In this document: positions 52,664 through 60,711 of the stretch, one piece after another | Numbering within the stretch: the first letter of the stretch is position 1 | Layout of the letters: each line of letters starts with the position of its first letter | Assembly (NCBI RefSeq): GCF_042651485.1 | Contig: NZ_JBHSDH010000013.1 | Coordinates: forward strand, 1,612,001 to 1,676,000 | Direction: 5' to 3' | Source: Sphingorhabdus_B arenilitoris | GTDB taxonomy: Bacteria; Pseudomonadota; Alphaproteobacteria; Sphingomonadales; Sphingomonadaceae | DNA length: 64,000 nt | Translations under genes and position numbers: made by a program | The notes under the pieces: model-generated | Database searches by the model: none | Told to the model about the DNA's origin: nothing | The model's input: only the letters and a program-made list of their open reading frames with translations

Positions 52664-53854
52664 ATGACCGTTATTAGCTTCATCACTGCCAAACCGGCCG
52701 CGACCTCCGCCAGCAACCCGTTGCTTGAAATTTCATCGCGGCTCGAAAGCTATGGCAATATTGCGGTCAATTGGATGCAAACACATTGGTTCGAATTGAT
52801 GGTGGCCGCCATCATGGGCGGGCTGATTTACACATTGTTGAGTTTCCTGCGGCGCCGAGCGGCCAGCATCGCCGATAAATCAGCGGACCCATTTGCCCTG
52901 AAAAGCATCGCGATGCGGACTTTGGGCAAAACCAGCCGTTTTTTCCGGATCATGGTTTCGGCCGAGCTGGTCAATGAAATGGCGCAGACACCGGCACCAA
53001 TTTCCCGCGTCGTGGTGATTTTATTCACCATATCGGCGGTCATGCAAGCGGCAATATGGCTGCGCGAAATCATCCTTGGTTTACTCGAACGCCGGGTGAG
53101 TGAGGGCGGCGCGCAGGATGAAACGCTTTCCAACGCCATGGTGCTGATCCGGCTATTGGTCAGCTTTGCCCTATTTGCCATTGCTGCGATATTGATCCTC
53201 GACAATCTGGGCGTCAATGTCACCGGCCTGATCGCTGGGCTTGGCGTAGGCGGCATTGCCATTGGTTTGGCGGCGCAAGGTATATTCTCCGACCTGTTTG
53301 CCGCCATCGCCATCATTTTGGACAAGCCATTCAAAAATGGCGAGGTGGTACAATTCGGCACCCATATTGCGACGGTCGAAAAAATTGGCATGAAAAGCAC
53401 CCGGCTGCGCTCTGTCACGGGTGAGCAGCTGATTATCTCCAACGCCAAATTGTTGGAGATGGAGATCACCAATTTCACGCAGACCAATTACCGGCGCACC
53501 AAATATCCTATCGGTGTGATTTATCAGACCCCGCCGGAAAAGGCGCGCGCGATTCCGGCATTGCTCCAGCAAATTGTCGAACGCGAAGGCGGCGTTTTTG
53601 TGCGCGCGGGCTTTGTCGGCTTTGGCGACAGTTCGATCGATTTTGAATTATTGTTCGATATTCTGTCTGCGGATTTTGAAGAGATATTCGCCGGGCGGCA
53701 CCGCGTCGGAATAGCCATTATCGAAGCCTTTGCGCAGGAAGGATTGGAATTTGCCTATCCCACGCAAACCACCTTCACCGCCGCGCCCGATGGAGAGATG
53801 ATCATGCCCTATGCGGCCATCCCCCAAAACCGTAGCGTCAGGGCGAAAAAATAG
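52664..53854 (+). CDS. Second MscS-family mechanosensitive channel
   Basis: 396 residues, a different MscS subtype from the one at 16483. The core pore segment GLIAGLGVGGIAIGLAAQGIFSDLFAAIAIILDKPFKNGEVVQF (about 189-230) is of the YbdG/MscK-like kind and differs from the GLAIGFGLQ form of the first. Four helices are visible before it. The C-terminal domain has ADFEEIFAGRHRVGIAIIEAFAQEGLEFAYPTQTTF. Confidence 0.92.
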   Translation: MTVISFITAKPAATSASNPLLEISSRLESYGNIAVNWMQTHWFELMVAAIMGGLIYTLLSFLRRRAASIADKSADPFALKSIAMRTLGKTSRFFRIMVSAELVNEMAQTPAPISRVVVILFTISAVMQAAIWLREIILGLLERRVSEGGAQDETLSNAMVLIRLLVSFALFAIAAILILDNLGVNVTGLIAGLGVGGIAIGLAAQGIFSDLFAAIAIILDKPFKNGEVVQFGTHIATVEKIGMKSTRLRSVTGEQLIISNAKLLEMEITNFTQTNYRRTKYPIGVIYQTPPEKARAIPALLQQIVEREGGVFVRAGFVGFGDSSIDFELLFDILSADFEEIFAGRHRVGIAIIEAFAQEGLEFAYPTQTTFTAAPDGEMIMPYAAIPQNRSVRAKK

Positions 53855-53933
53855 CAGAAATCTGCGCTCAGAGCCTTGTCTTTACGTTAAGGGCAAGGCA
53901 ATGTTAACTCGATAACAGAATCGGGAGAACAGC

Positions 53934-54392
53934 ATGTCTACTATCAGCCCCAATGATCTTGCCGCAAAGGTTGGCGAAACAATCGGCACTTCGGAATGGA
54001 TTTTGGTCGATCAAGAGATGATCAATAAATTCGCCGATGCCACAGGCGATCATCAATTCATCCACGTAAACGAAGAAATGGCGAAAATGACGCCCTTTGG
54101 CGGCACGATCGCGCACGGGTTTTTGACGCTGTCGCTATTCCCGGTGATGACCGCCAAATCGGAAATGCCCAAGGTCGAAGGCGCGAAAATGGGCGTCAAT
54201 TATGGCGGCAACAAAACCCGGTTCTTGGCCCCTGTTCGTTCAGGCAAAAAAGTGCGCGGCCATTTTAAGCTGCTTGAAATGGTCGAAAAACGCCCCGGCC
54301 AATGGCAACAAACACTGGAATTCACAGTCGAGATAGAGGGCGAGGATAAGCCTGCCCTGATCGCCGAATGGATCAGCCAGATTTTCGTATAA
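53934..54392 (+). CDS. MaoC-family dehydratase
   Basis: 152 residues, hot-dog fold. The hydratase-2 motif has Asp and His in FADATGDHQFIHVNEEMA (catalytic Asp38 and His43 region), with PFGGTIAHGFLTLSL following. It hydrates trans-2-enoyl-CoA (R-specific). The neighbouring thiolase (54478) suggests a beta-oxidation or polyester precursor unit, but an acyl-CoA dehydrogenase and PhaB are not present. AGGA precedes the start. Confidence 0.92.
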   Translation: MSTISPNDLAAKVGETIGTSEWILVDQEMINKFADATGDHQFIHVNEEMAKMTPFGGTIAHGFLTLSLFPVMTAKSEMPKVEGAKMGVNYGGNKTRFLAPVRSGKKVRGHFKLLEMVEKRPGQWQQTLEFTVEIEGEDKPALIAEWISQIFV

Positions 54393-54477
54393 ACCCGCGA
54401 TAATAGTCCGGCCAACGGACCAGTTTATTTCACCAGTTCCCGTCCCCAAGGGAGCGTTTCAAACAAGGATTTCCATT

Positions 54478-55656
54478 ATGCGTGACGCCGTCATCGTATC
54501 CACCGCCCGCACCGCCATCGGCAAAGCCTATCGCGGCGGATTTAACGCCACATCTGGCCCTACCTTGGGCAGCTATTCGCTCGCCGCCGCCGTTGAGCGG
54601 GCGGGCATTGAAGGCGCAGAGGTTGACGACTGTATCTGGGGCAGCGCGCTGCAACAGGGCACGCAAGCGGGCAATCTGGCGCGTCAGGTTGCGCTGCGTG
54701 CGGGTCTTCCCATCACCACATCGGGTATGACGCTGGACCGGCAATGTTCGTCGGGCCTGATGGCGATTGCCACCGCATCAAAGCAAGTCGTGCATGACCA
54801 TATGGATGTCGTGGCCGCTGGTGGTCAGGAATCGATCAGCCTGGTGCAGACCGCAGAAATGCGAGTCGCCCCAGACCGTGAATTGATCGCGATGCATAAC
54901 GCCATTTACATGCCCATGCTGCAAACCGCCGAAACCGTCGCGAAACGCTATAATGTCGGCCGAGATCAGACCGATCCCTATTCGCTGCAATCGCAGCAGC
55001 GCACCGCCGCAGCACAGGCCGCCGGTTTGTTCGATGCCGAAATCATTCCTGTCACCACCATGATGAATGTGATGAATAAGGAAACCAAAGAGGTTAGCCA
55101 GCAAGAAGTGACCATCGCAAAGGATGAAGGCAACCGCCCGGAAACCACATTGGAAGGCCTGCAATCGCTGCAACCTGTCATGGGGCCAGATATGACGATC
55201 ACGGCGGGTAATGCGAGCCAGCTGTCGGATGGATCGTCAGCTTGCATCGTCATGGAAAGCAAGCTGGCGGAGAAAAAAGGTCTGACCCCCTTGGGCCGCT
55301 ATATCGGCATGGCCGTTGCAGGAACCGAGCCTGATGAAATGGGCATTGGTCCTGTTTTTGCTATCCCGAAACTGCTGGAGCGTTTTGGCCTGAAAATGGA
55401 CGATATCGGCCTGTGGGAGCTGAATGAAGCCTTCGCGGTGCAGGTGATTTATTGCCGCGATAAACTGGGTATTCCGGACGAACTGCTCAACGTCAATGGC
55501 GGTTCCATCTCTATCGGCCATCCCTATGGCATGACAGGTGCGCGCTGCACCGGCCATGCCTTGATTGAAGGTAAGCGGCGCGGTGCCAAATATGCCGTTG
55601 TCACCATGTGCGTCGGTGGCGGCATGGGCGCGGCCGGATTGTTTGAGATTTTTTAA
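54478..55656 (+). CDS. Acetyl-CoA C-acyltransferase (thiolase)
   Basis: 392 residues. The acyl-accepting cysteine is Cys90 in LDRQCSSGLMAI. The catalytic His is in GHPYGMTGAR (of NGGSISIGHPYG), and the second cysteine is in VVTMCVGGGMGAAGLFE. It carries out reversible thiolysis of 3-ketoacyl-CoA. Substrate chain length is unclear, and it could be degradative or biosynthetic. A terminator hairpin follows (55697-55732). It is preceded by the MaoC dehydratase on the same strand, with an 85-bp gap. Confidence 0.93.
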   Translation: MRDAVIVSTARTAIGKAYRGGFNATSGPTLGSYSLAAAVERAGIEGAEVDDCIWGSALQQGTQAGNLARQVALRAGLPITTSGMTLDRQCSSGLMAIATASKQVVHDHMDVVAAGGQESISLVQTAEMRVAPDRELIAMHNAIYMPMLQTAETVAKRYNVGRDQTDPYSLQSQQRTAAAQAAGLFDAEIIPVTTMMNVMNKETKEVSQQEVTIAKDEGNRPETTLEGLQSLQPVMGPDMTITAGNASQLSDGSSACIVMESKLAEKKGLTPLGRYIGMAVAGTEPDEMGIGPVFAIPKLLERFGLKMDDIGLWELNEAFAVQVIYCRDKLGIPDELLNVNGGSISIGHPYGMTGARCTGHALIEGKRRGAKYAVVTMCVGGGMGAAGLFEIF

Positions 55657-55696
55657 TATCGCCGATTGATCCAACTCATCGTTGACACGTTTAGGG

Positions 55697-55732
55697 GCCA
55701 GTGGAAATTGCGTGTTTCCGCTGGCACTTTTG
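55697..55732 (+). terminator. Terminator after the thiolase gene
   Basis: Stem GCCAGTGGAAA (55697-55707) and TTTCCGCTGGC (55715-55725) with one G-U pair, seven-base loop, followed by ACTTTTGC. The T tract is short (four), so termination may be partial. Confidence 0.6.
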
Positions 55733-55877
55733 CTTGCGCTCACCAAAAGATGCTGACTACACGCGCGAAATCACTCACCCCGCCGCAAATGCCAGCCATC
55801 ATATCGCAGCGAATATTGGCGCATAACAACCGCTGACCCATAAGCCCCCAAGATCGAATCCGGGTGAGGGTTTTACT

Positions 55878-56252
55878 ATGAAAATGCTGAAAATTGTTGC
55901 GGTAGCTGCGTTACTGACAGGCGGGGTGCCATTGTTGGCACAATCAGCCAGTATCATGGAATTGGGCAGCGGCATGGCAAGCTATTATGGAAAAGAGCTG
56001 GCGGGAAACCGCACCGCAAATGGTGAGCGATTTGACCCGTCGGGGATGACTGCGGCGCACCGCACCCTGCCCTTTGGAGCGCAAGTCCGCGTCACCAACC
56101 TGTCCAATGGCCGCGATGTTGTGGTCCGAATCAACGACCGGGGCCCATTTGCGCGCGGCCGGATTATCGACATTTCCCATGCCGCCGCCGTTGAAATCGG
56201 TATGGTCCGCAGCGGCCATGCACGGGTGAAGTTGGAAATGGTGGATAGCTAA
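55878..56252 (+). CDS. RlpA-like double-psi beta-barrel protein
   Basis: 124 residues: signal peptide (about 1-22), then the RlpA-type DPBB (about 32-124) with MASYYGKELAGNRTANGERFDPSGMTAAHRTLPFG, RVTNLSNGRDVVVRINDRGPF and RGRIIDISHAAA. RlpA proteins cleave or bind denuded peptidoglycan at the septum. This is the short form without a SPOR domain or lipobox, so septal targeting is not assured. The promoter is not evident. Confidence 0.9.
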   Translation: MKMLKIVAVAALLTGGVPLLAQSASIMELGSGMASYYGKELAGNRTANGERFDPSGMTAAHRTLPFGAQVRVTNLSNGRDVVVRINDRGPFARGRIIDISHAAAVEIGMVRSGHARVKLEMVDS

Positions 56253-56359
56253 ATTTGGTCGGATGACCAACTGGCTAAACCACTTAAAATCAGTCATATA
56301 TTATTAACGCTTCTCGGATAAACCTGTTTGATATCGTAGGGTTTATCGGGGATAATTAC

Positions 56360-56821
56360 GTGAAATATATGTTTTTGCCATATGCGCGGATGATGGATTT
56401 CGCCGGCCGGTCCTGCCGCCGCGAATATTGGAGCTTCATGCTGCTGCAAGTGCTGGTCGGGATGGTCATGGGTATCGGCGTCGCCATGGCAAGCGCTGTG
56501 ATCAGCGCGCCTTTCCTATCCAGCGCATGGTTGACCGCAATGCTTGGCAATGCATCGTTGGTCATAGCATCAGTCATTTATCTGCTGTTTTTCCTGCTAC
56601 CACAAATCGCGCTGACCGTGCGGCGTTGGCATGATATTGGCAATTCGGGATGGACGATTGTTGTCCTGATGGTCATCGGCGCCATTCCCTATATTGGGTT
56701 TTTGGCAGGCATTATCCACATTTTTGCGATGTGCACCCCGGGCGATAAAAATGCCAATCAATATGGCCCCAATCCCGCCAGCACGGCCGGTAACAAAGCC
56801 AATAAAAACGTGTATGCCTGA
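56360..56821 (+). CDS. DUF805 membrane protein
   Basis: 153 residues with four hydrophobic helices. The motif FAGRSCRREYWSFMLLQ (about 14-30) and LTVRRWHDIGNSGWTI (about 87-102) with the GDKNANQYGPNP tail are the DUF805 signature. Function unknown; inner-membrane location. It starts at the GTG/ATG region after AGGGTTTATCGGGGATAA; the ATG is not unambiguous. Confidence 0.88.
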   Translation: MKYMFLPYARMMDFAGRSCRREYWSFMLLQVLVGMVMGIGVAMASAVISAPFLSSAWLTAMLGNASLVIASVIYLLFFLLPQIALTVRRWHDIGNSGWTIVVLMVIGAIPYIGFLAGIIHIFAMCTPGDKNANQYGPNPASTAGNKANKNVYA

Positions 56822-56827
56822 TCCGCT

Positions 56828-57628
56828 TTAGGACATATCATTGCTCTGCCCCGCCGCGTCCAATAACCAGGCGGGCAGCTGTAATTCGGCCAAATCCTCT
56901 ATCCGGCGATGCTCCACCGAAAGACCGAGCGCCGGATAGGCGGCGCGTTGCCGTTTTTCGTCGGCTTGGTCGATCGGCACGATCACAAGCCGCCGGTTGA
57001 CTTTGGAACGCCAATTCATCCGCGCGGTATTTTCCTGCCCGACATAACATCCTTTGGTAAAGCTGACCCCGTTCAGCTCAGCGGCATTTGCCTCCAGCCA
57101 TAACGTCTGCCCATCGCCCAATTCGTTCAGCCCTTCCACTACGCCCAGCGATAAACGGTGGGCATGATAAGCAGTGCTCACATCTTCATCGCCATCGGAC
57201 ACAGCCGCAATCCAGCGGTGGCCCAGCGCGGGTAAGCGCGGGTCGCAGGCGGCGTGACCTGCACCCGTCGCGGCCCAATAGACGCCCAATGTGGTATCCA
57301 GCCCTATCGTAATTTTGCGCCGCAAACGGTAAAGCGACAATCGCGTGATTAGCGCCTCTGCCGCCGCCGCCTGACAATCCAACAGTATATCCAGCGGCGC
57401 TGCGCGGTCGGCGAACAGGATGAAATCAAACAATGCCTTACCCTGCGGCGTCAGCAGCCCCGCCCATAACGGGCGGTCGGGCGAGACCAGCGCCGTGTCC
57501 TGCGTCACCAACCCTTGCAAAAACCCGCGCACATCCTCCCCCCCATCGGCGGGGGACAGGCGGATAACGGCGCGGTCAAAAAGGCGGCCATTCAGGTGTG
57601 CGGCATCAAAATCTTTTGAGATATTCAT
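56828..57628 (-). CDS. ygfZ: YgfZ/GcvT-like Fe-S cluster assembly protein
   Basis: 266 residues of the folate-binding GcvT-like fold. The signature KGCYVGQENTARM holds the conserved cysteine (about residue 197) that matters for repair or maturation of certain iron-sulfur enzymes. It is divergent from pyrC, about 60 bases apart. Confidence 0.92.
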   Translation of the reverse strand: MNISKDFDAAHLNGRLFDRAVIRLSPADGGEDVRGFLQGLVTQDTALVSPDRPLWAGLLTPQGKALFDFILFADRAAPLDILLDCQAAAAEALITRLSLYRLRRKITIGLDTTLGVYWAATGAGHAACDPRLPALGHRWIAAVSDGDEDVSTAYHAHRLSLGVVEGLNELGDGQTLWLEANAAELNGVSFTKGCYVGQENTARMNWRSKVNRRLVIVPIDQADEKRQRAAYPALGLSVEHRRIEDLAELQLPAWLLDAAGQSNDMS

Positions 57629-57690
57629 CCCACTGAGTTAGGGACAGCGGCAATCGCAAACAAGAGCTATCCGCAGGATCCCCAATTACC

Positions 57691-58731
57691 ATGATCAACA
57701 GCATCACCATCCGCCGCCCTGATGACTGGCATCTTCACCTTCGCGATGGCGATATGATGCGGGCCGTTCTGCCCTATACTGCGCGGCAATTTGGCAGAGC
57801 GATTGTGATGCCCAATTTGTCGCCGCCGGTGACTGATGTCGAAAAAACCGCCGCTTATCGCGGCCGGATTATCGCCGCGATACCGGCTGGATTGGACTTC
57901 ACCCCGCTGATGACCTGTTACTTGACCGACACCACGGATCCAATGGATGTCGCGCGTGGGCACAGCGAAGGCGTATTTGTCGCAGCAAAGCTATACCCCG
58001 CCCACGCCACGACCGGCAGCGCGCATGGCGTCACCGATATTGCCAAAATCTATCCCGTGCTCGAAAAAATGCAGGCGATCGGTATGCCGCTGCTGATCCA
58101 TGGGGAGGTGACCGACCATCATGTCGATATTTTCGACCGAGAGGCGGTATTTATCGAACGCACCCTGTCCAAATTGGTGCGCGATATGCCCGAGCTGAAA
58201 ATCGTGTTCGAACATATCACCACCCGCGATGCTGCTGATTTCGTGATTGACGGTCCGGAGACTTTAGCCGCGACAATTACGCCGCAACATCTGCACATTA
58301 ACCGCAATGCGATATTCGCAGGCGGCATTCGCCCGCATTTTTACTGCCTGCCGATTGCCAAGCGGGAGGAACACCGGCTGCGCCTGCGCGAAGTGGCTGT
58401 ATCGGGCAGCAGAAAATTCTTCCTCGGCACCGACAGCGCGCCGCATAGCGTCGGCGCAAAAGAATCGGCATGTGGCTGCGCCGGCATATTCGGCGCCCCT
58501 TATGCAATTGAAAGCTACACGGCGGTATTTGATGAGGAAAATGCACTAGACCGGCTGGAGGCTTTCGCCAGCGAAAATGGCCCACGCTTTTACGGCCTAC
58601 CGCTGAATGAAGGCACCATCACCCTGCACCGGCAAAGCCACCAGGTAGAGGAAAAATTGACCGCGGCAGGGGAAGATATTGTTCCCTTTCACGCAGGCGA
58701 AGAAATTAACTGGCGACTGGGCTTAAAATAG
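57691..58731 (+). CDS. pyrC: Dihydroorotase (PyrC, class II)
   Basis: Third step of de novo pyrimidine synthesis: cyclises carbamoyl aspartate to dihydroorotate. 346 residues; the metal ligands start with DDWHLHLRDG (His14, His16), then a lysine in FVAAKLYPAHATT, a histidine in LLIHGEVT and in FEHITTRDA, and an aspartate in LGTDSAPHS. The C-terminal HAGEEINWRLGLK is duplicated about 1.86 kb away (60554-60573). The gene seems complete. Confidence 0.95.
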   Translation: MINSITIRRPDDWHLHLRDGDMMRAVLPYTARQFGRAIVMPNLSPPVTDVEKTAAYRGRIIAAIPAGLDFTPLMTCYLTDTTDPMDVARGHSEGVFVAAKLYPAHATTGSAHGVTDIAKIYPVLEKMQAIGMPLLIHGEVTDHHVDIFDREAVFIERTLSKLVRDMPELKIVFEHITTRDAADFVIDGPETLAATITPQHLHINRNAIFAGGIRPHFYCLPIAKREEHRLRLREVAVSGSRKFFLGTDSAPHSVGAKESACGCAGIFGAPYAIESYTAVFDEENALDRLEAFASENGPRFYGLPLNEGTITLHRQSHQVEEKLTAAGEDIVPFHAGEEINWRLGLK

Positions 58732-58758
58732 CCAGCCGCCAGGCACCGGTTTTGTAAT

Positions 58759-58780
58759 GATAACGGATTTAGCCGTTATC
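58759..58780. terminator. Bidirectional hairpin between pyrC and the metallopeptidase-like gene
   Basis: Perfect 8-bp stem GATAACGG (58759-58766) and CCGTTATC (58773-58780), loop ATTTAG. It lies between the converging pyrC and minus-strand gene and spans the stop codon of the latter. Only short T-rich stretches follow on either side, so its strength is uncertain. Confidence 0.45.
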
Positions 58781-60331
58781 TTCTTCCGCTTTATCCAGCA
58801 TCCGAGTCAGTTCCGCGCTGGCATTTGTTAAGTCACCAGCATCAATATAATTGACACACCGACCGATAAAGTCGTCTTCATCCTTCTTGTTCCGATCCTC
58901 GGATTTTTCTTCATCAGGGTCCTGCACAAGAGGGCCTAAGATGTAGCGGGCTAGATCACCCTTTTTTTCGTTCAAAAATTGCCGTGCCAGCACGATCCGT
59001 GAATAAGGATCGTATGGCGATAATTTATACCCTTGCTCCAACCCCAATAGCGCAGACTCGGGTATCGCCTCACCTGCCTTATAATAAGACAGATAGTTTA
59101 GGATAAGCGAGCGCGCATTGTGATCGTCGGATTCAAATGCCTTTACGAAATAGGGTCGTGCTGCGACATATTCCGAACTATCGGTTTTGCCGCGTTCCAT
59201 TCGGATCATACCTTTATACAGCAGAGCCTTACTATTTTTGGGATCAACGGCCAACGCGCGATCCGCTGCTGCATCGGACGCAGCGAAGTTTTTGGCATCA
59301 AATTCTGCCTCGATCAACGCGTCTAAAACGAATTTGTCATCGGAATATTGCGCTGCAGCAGAACGTATACGGTCAGCCACGCCTGGAGCCGTCGATTTTG
59401 TCACACCCCTGGAGGATTTAATCACATAGGGTATCACTGCTTCTTCGGCAGGAGTGAGCTGGCGGACAGAAATGATGGGCTCTTGGTAATTATTTGGTAT
59501 AAATTCAATCGCCCCGAGAGCCGTGTTTTGATATTTGCGGACCTCTTCCGATAATTTTTCCAAATCGCCGAATGCCGCCTCGGCCGCCTGCATGCTTGTC
59601 TTGCCATCATTCACCAATTTCAAATACTCGGTCAATTGCCCAGGCCGCTTATCGGTAAACGTCAGATAATGCGCCAACAACCAACCAACGGAATAAAAAT
59701 GCCGCGAGTCACCTGGTTCTAATTTTGATGGGGGGAAAAACAGTTTTTTCGCAGGAAATCGCTCATCATATAGAAATTGATTGGCCCTGTGCGTCGCTGG
59801 CAAGCCTAAACGAAAAACGCCTTTGGGCTGTATATCCACGGTTCCGTAAACTTCGGCATAGGCTTCCACATACCATGCCGGATAGTTTGCCGGAAAATTC
59901 TGCAACATGAAGTGATGCCCATATTCGTGGGCTAATATGATATTCGGATCCAGTTGTTGGTCGCCATCGGACCGTGTACCCAATCCCCTTGCTCTTGGTT
60001 TACGGGCGGGTATGAATGCCACCGCACCATTACTACTGGGTATATAGAAACCGGCTACCCCGCGGCTTCCGGCCAGACGGCCAATATCATCTGTATCGCC
60101 GAAACGAAAAATAGTAACCGGGACCGGATCCTCATCTTTGGTCATATTTTGCATAGCCCGCATCGCCATATCAACCCGCTCCATGCGCGTAGCTAGTTCC
60201 AGCGCTTCTTGCTCTTTACCTTCAGAATATACGACGAAATGGTCGGATTGAGCCCGCCACCATTCGGCCATAGCCGGTGTGGTAAATGCCAAAGCGGAAA
60301 TCGCTGCCAGTATTTTCACCGATGTGCGCAT
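58769..60331 (-). CDS. Secreted HExxH metallopeptidase-like protein with TPR-like region
   Basis: 520 residues. A signal peptide covers about 1-22 (cleavage after AMA). A zinc-peptidase motif HEYGHH has His135, Glu136 and His139, with AYAEVYG about 19 residues on as a possible third ligand region. The middle and C-terminal parts (about 330-500) contain helical tetratricopeptide-like units (AEFDAKNFAASDAAADRALAVDPKNSKALLYKG). Function unknown; a periplasmic peptidase is inferred. It lies between two copies of a 20-bp piece of the pyrC 3' end, a sign that it was inserted there. Confidence 0.8.
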   Translation of the reverse strand: MRTSVKILAAISALAFTTPAMAEWWRAQSDHFVVYSEGKEQEALELATRMERVDMAMRAMQNMTKDEDPVPVTIFRFGDTDDIGRLAGSRGVAGFYIPSSNGAVAFIPARKPRARGLGTRSDGDQQLDPNIILAHEYGHHFMLQNFPANYPAWYVEAYAEVYGTVDIQPKGVFRLGLPATHRANQFLYDERFPAKKLFFPPSKLEPGDSRHFYSVGWLLAHYLTFTDKRPGQLTEYLKLVNDGKTSMQAAEAAFGDLEKLSEEVRKYQNTALGAIEFIPNNYQEPIISVRQLTPAEEAVIPYVIKSSRGVTKSTAPGVADRIRSAAAQYSDDKFVLDALIEAEFDAKNFAASDAAADRALAVDPKNSKALLYKGMIRMERGKTDSSEYVAARPYFVKAFESDDHNARSLILNYLSYYKAGEAIPESALLGLEQGYKLSPYDPYSRIVLARQFLNEKKGDLARYILGPLVQDPDEEKSEDRNKKDEDDFIGRCVNYIDAGDLTNASAELTRMLDKAEEDNG

Positions 60332-60535
60332 ATTATATCTCCCTGTTATTCCATAATGTTCATCAGGTCTTAAATGGTGCTTTCATACTGCGGATGCCCC
60401 CTTAGCAAGATAATATTTTGCTATCGATCTACCCCGCCCAGCATATCGAATCTGAACCCTATGTTTGTTATATCCGTCTTCTTAACGAAAGAAAATATAG
60501 ACCGCAAACCTCATAAGTGTGCGGTTTAAAGGGAA

Positions 60536-60584
60536 ATGCATCCTATTCCATGTGGCGAAGAAATTAACTGGCGCGTGGCAGATT
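60536..60584 (+). pseudogene. Remnant of a pyrC 3' end
   Basis: In one frame the sequence reads MHPIPCGEEINWRVAD followed by TAG. The segment GGCGAAGAAATTAACTGGCG (60554-60573) is identical to 58696-58715 inside pyrC, where the protein reads PFHAGEEINWR. The C-terminal residues then differ (VAD versus LGLK). No further pyrC sequence is recognisable upstream. This 380-bp gap (60332-60711) otherwise holds only the upstream region of the metallopeptidase-like gene and a terminator at 60660-60687. Confidence 0.65.
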
Positions 60585-60659
60585 AGGGGCAGGACACAGC
60601 CTGGTTGACAATTTTCGCTCCGCCTTCTTGGCGCATCTCTGTGACCGATAAAACACAAA

Positions 60660-60687
60660 AAAGGGAGCGCTAAACTGCGCTCCCTTT
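60660..60687 (-). terminator. Terminator of the TonB receptor gene
   Basis: On the minus strand, stem AAAGGGAGCGC and GCGCTCCCTTT with a six-base loop, followed by further T residues (TTTGTGTTTT). It lies 25 bases after the receptor stop codon. Confidence 0.85.
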
Positions 60688-60711
60688 CATGCGAACCGGG
60701 CTCTTACCGGT

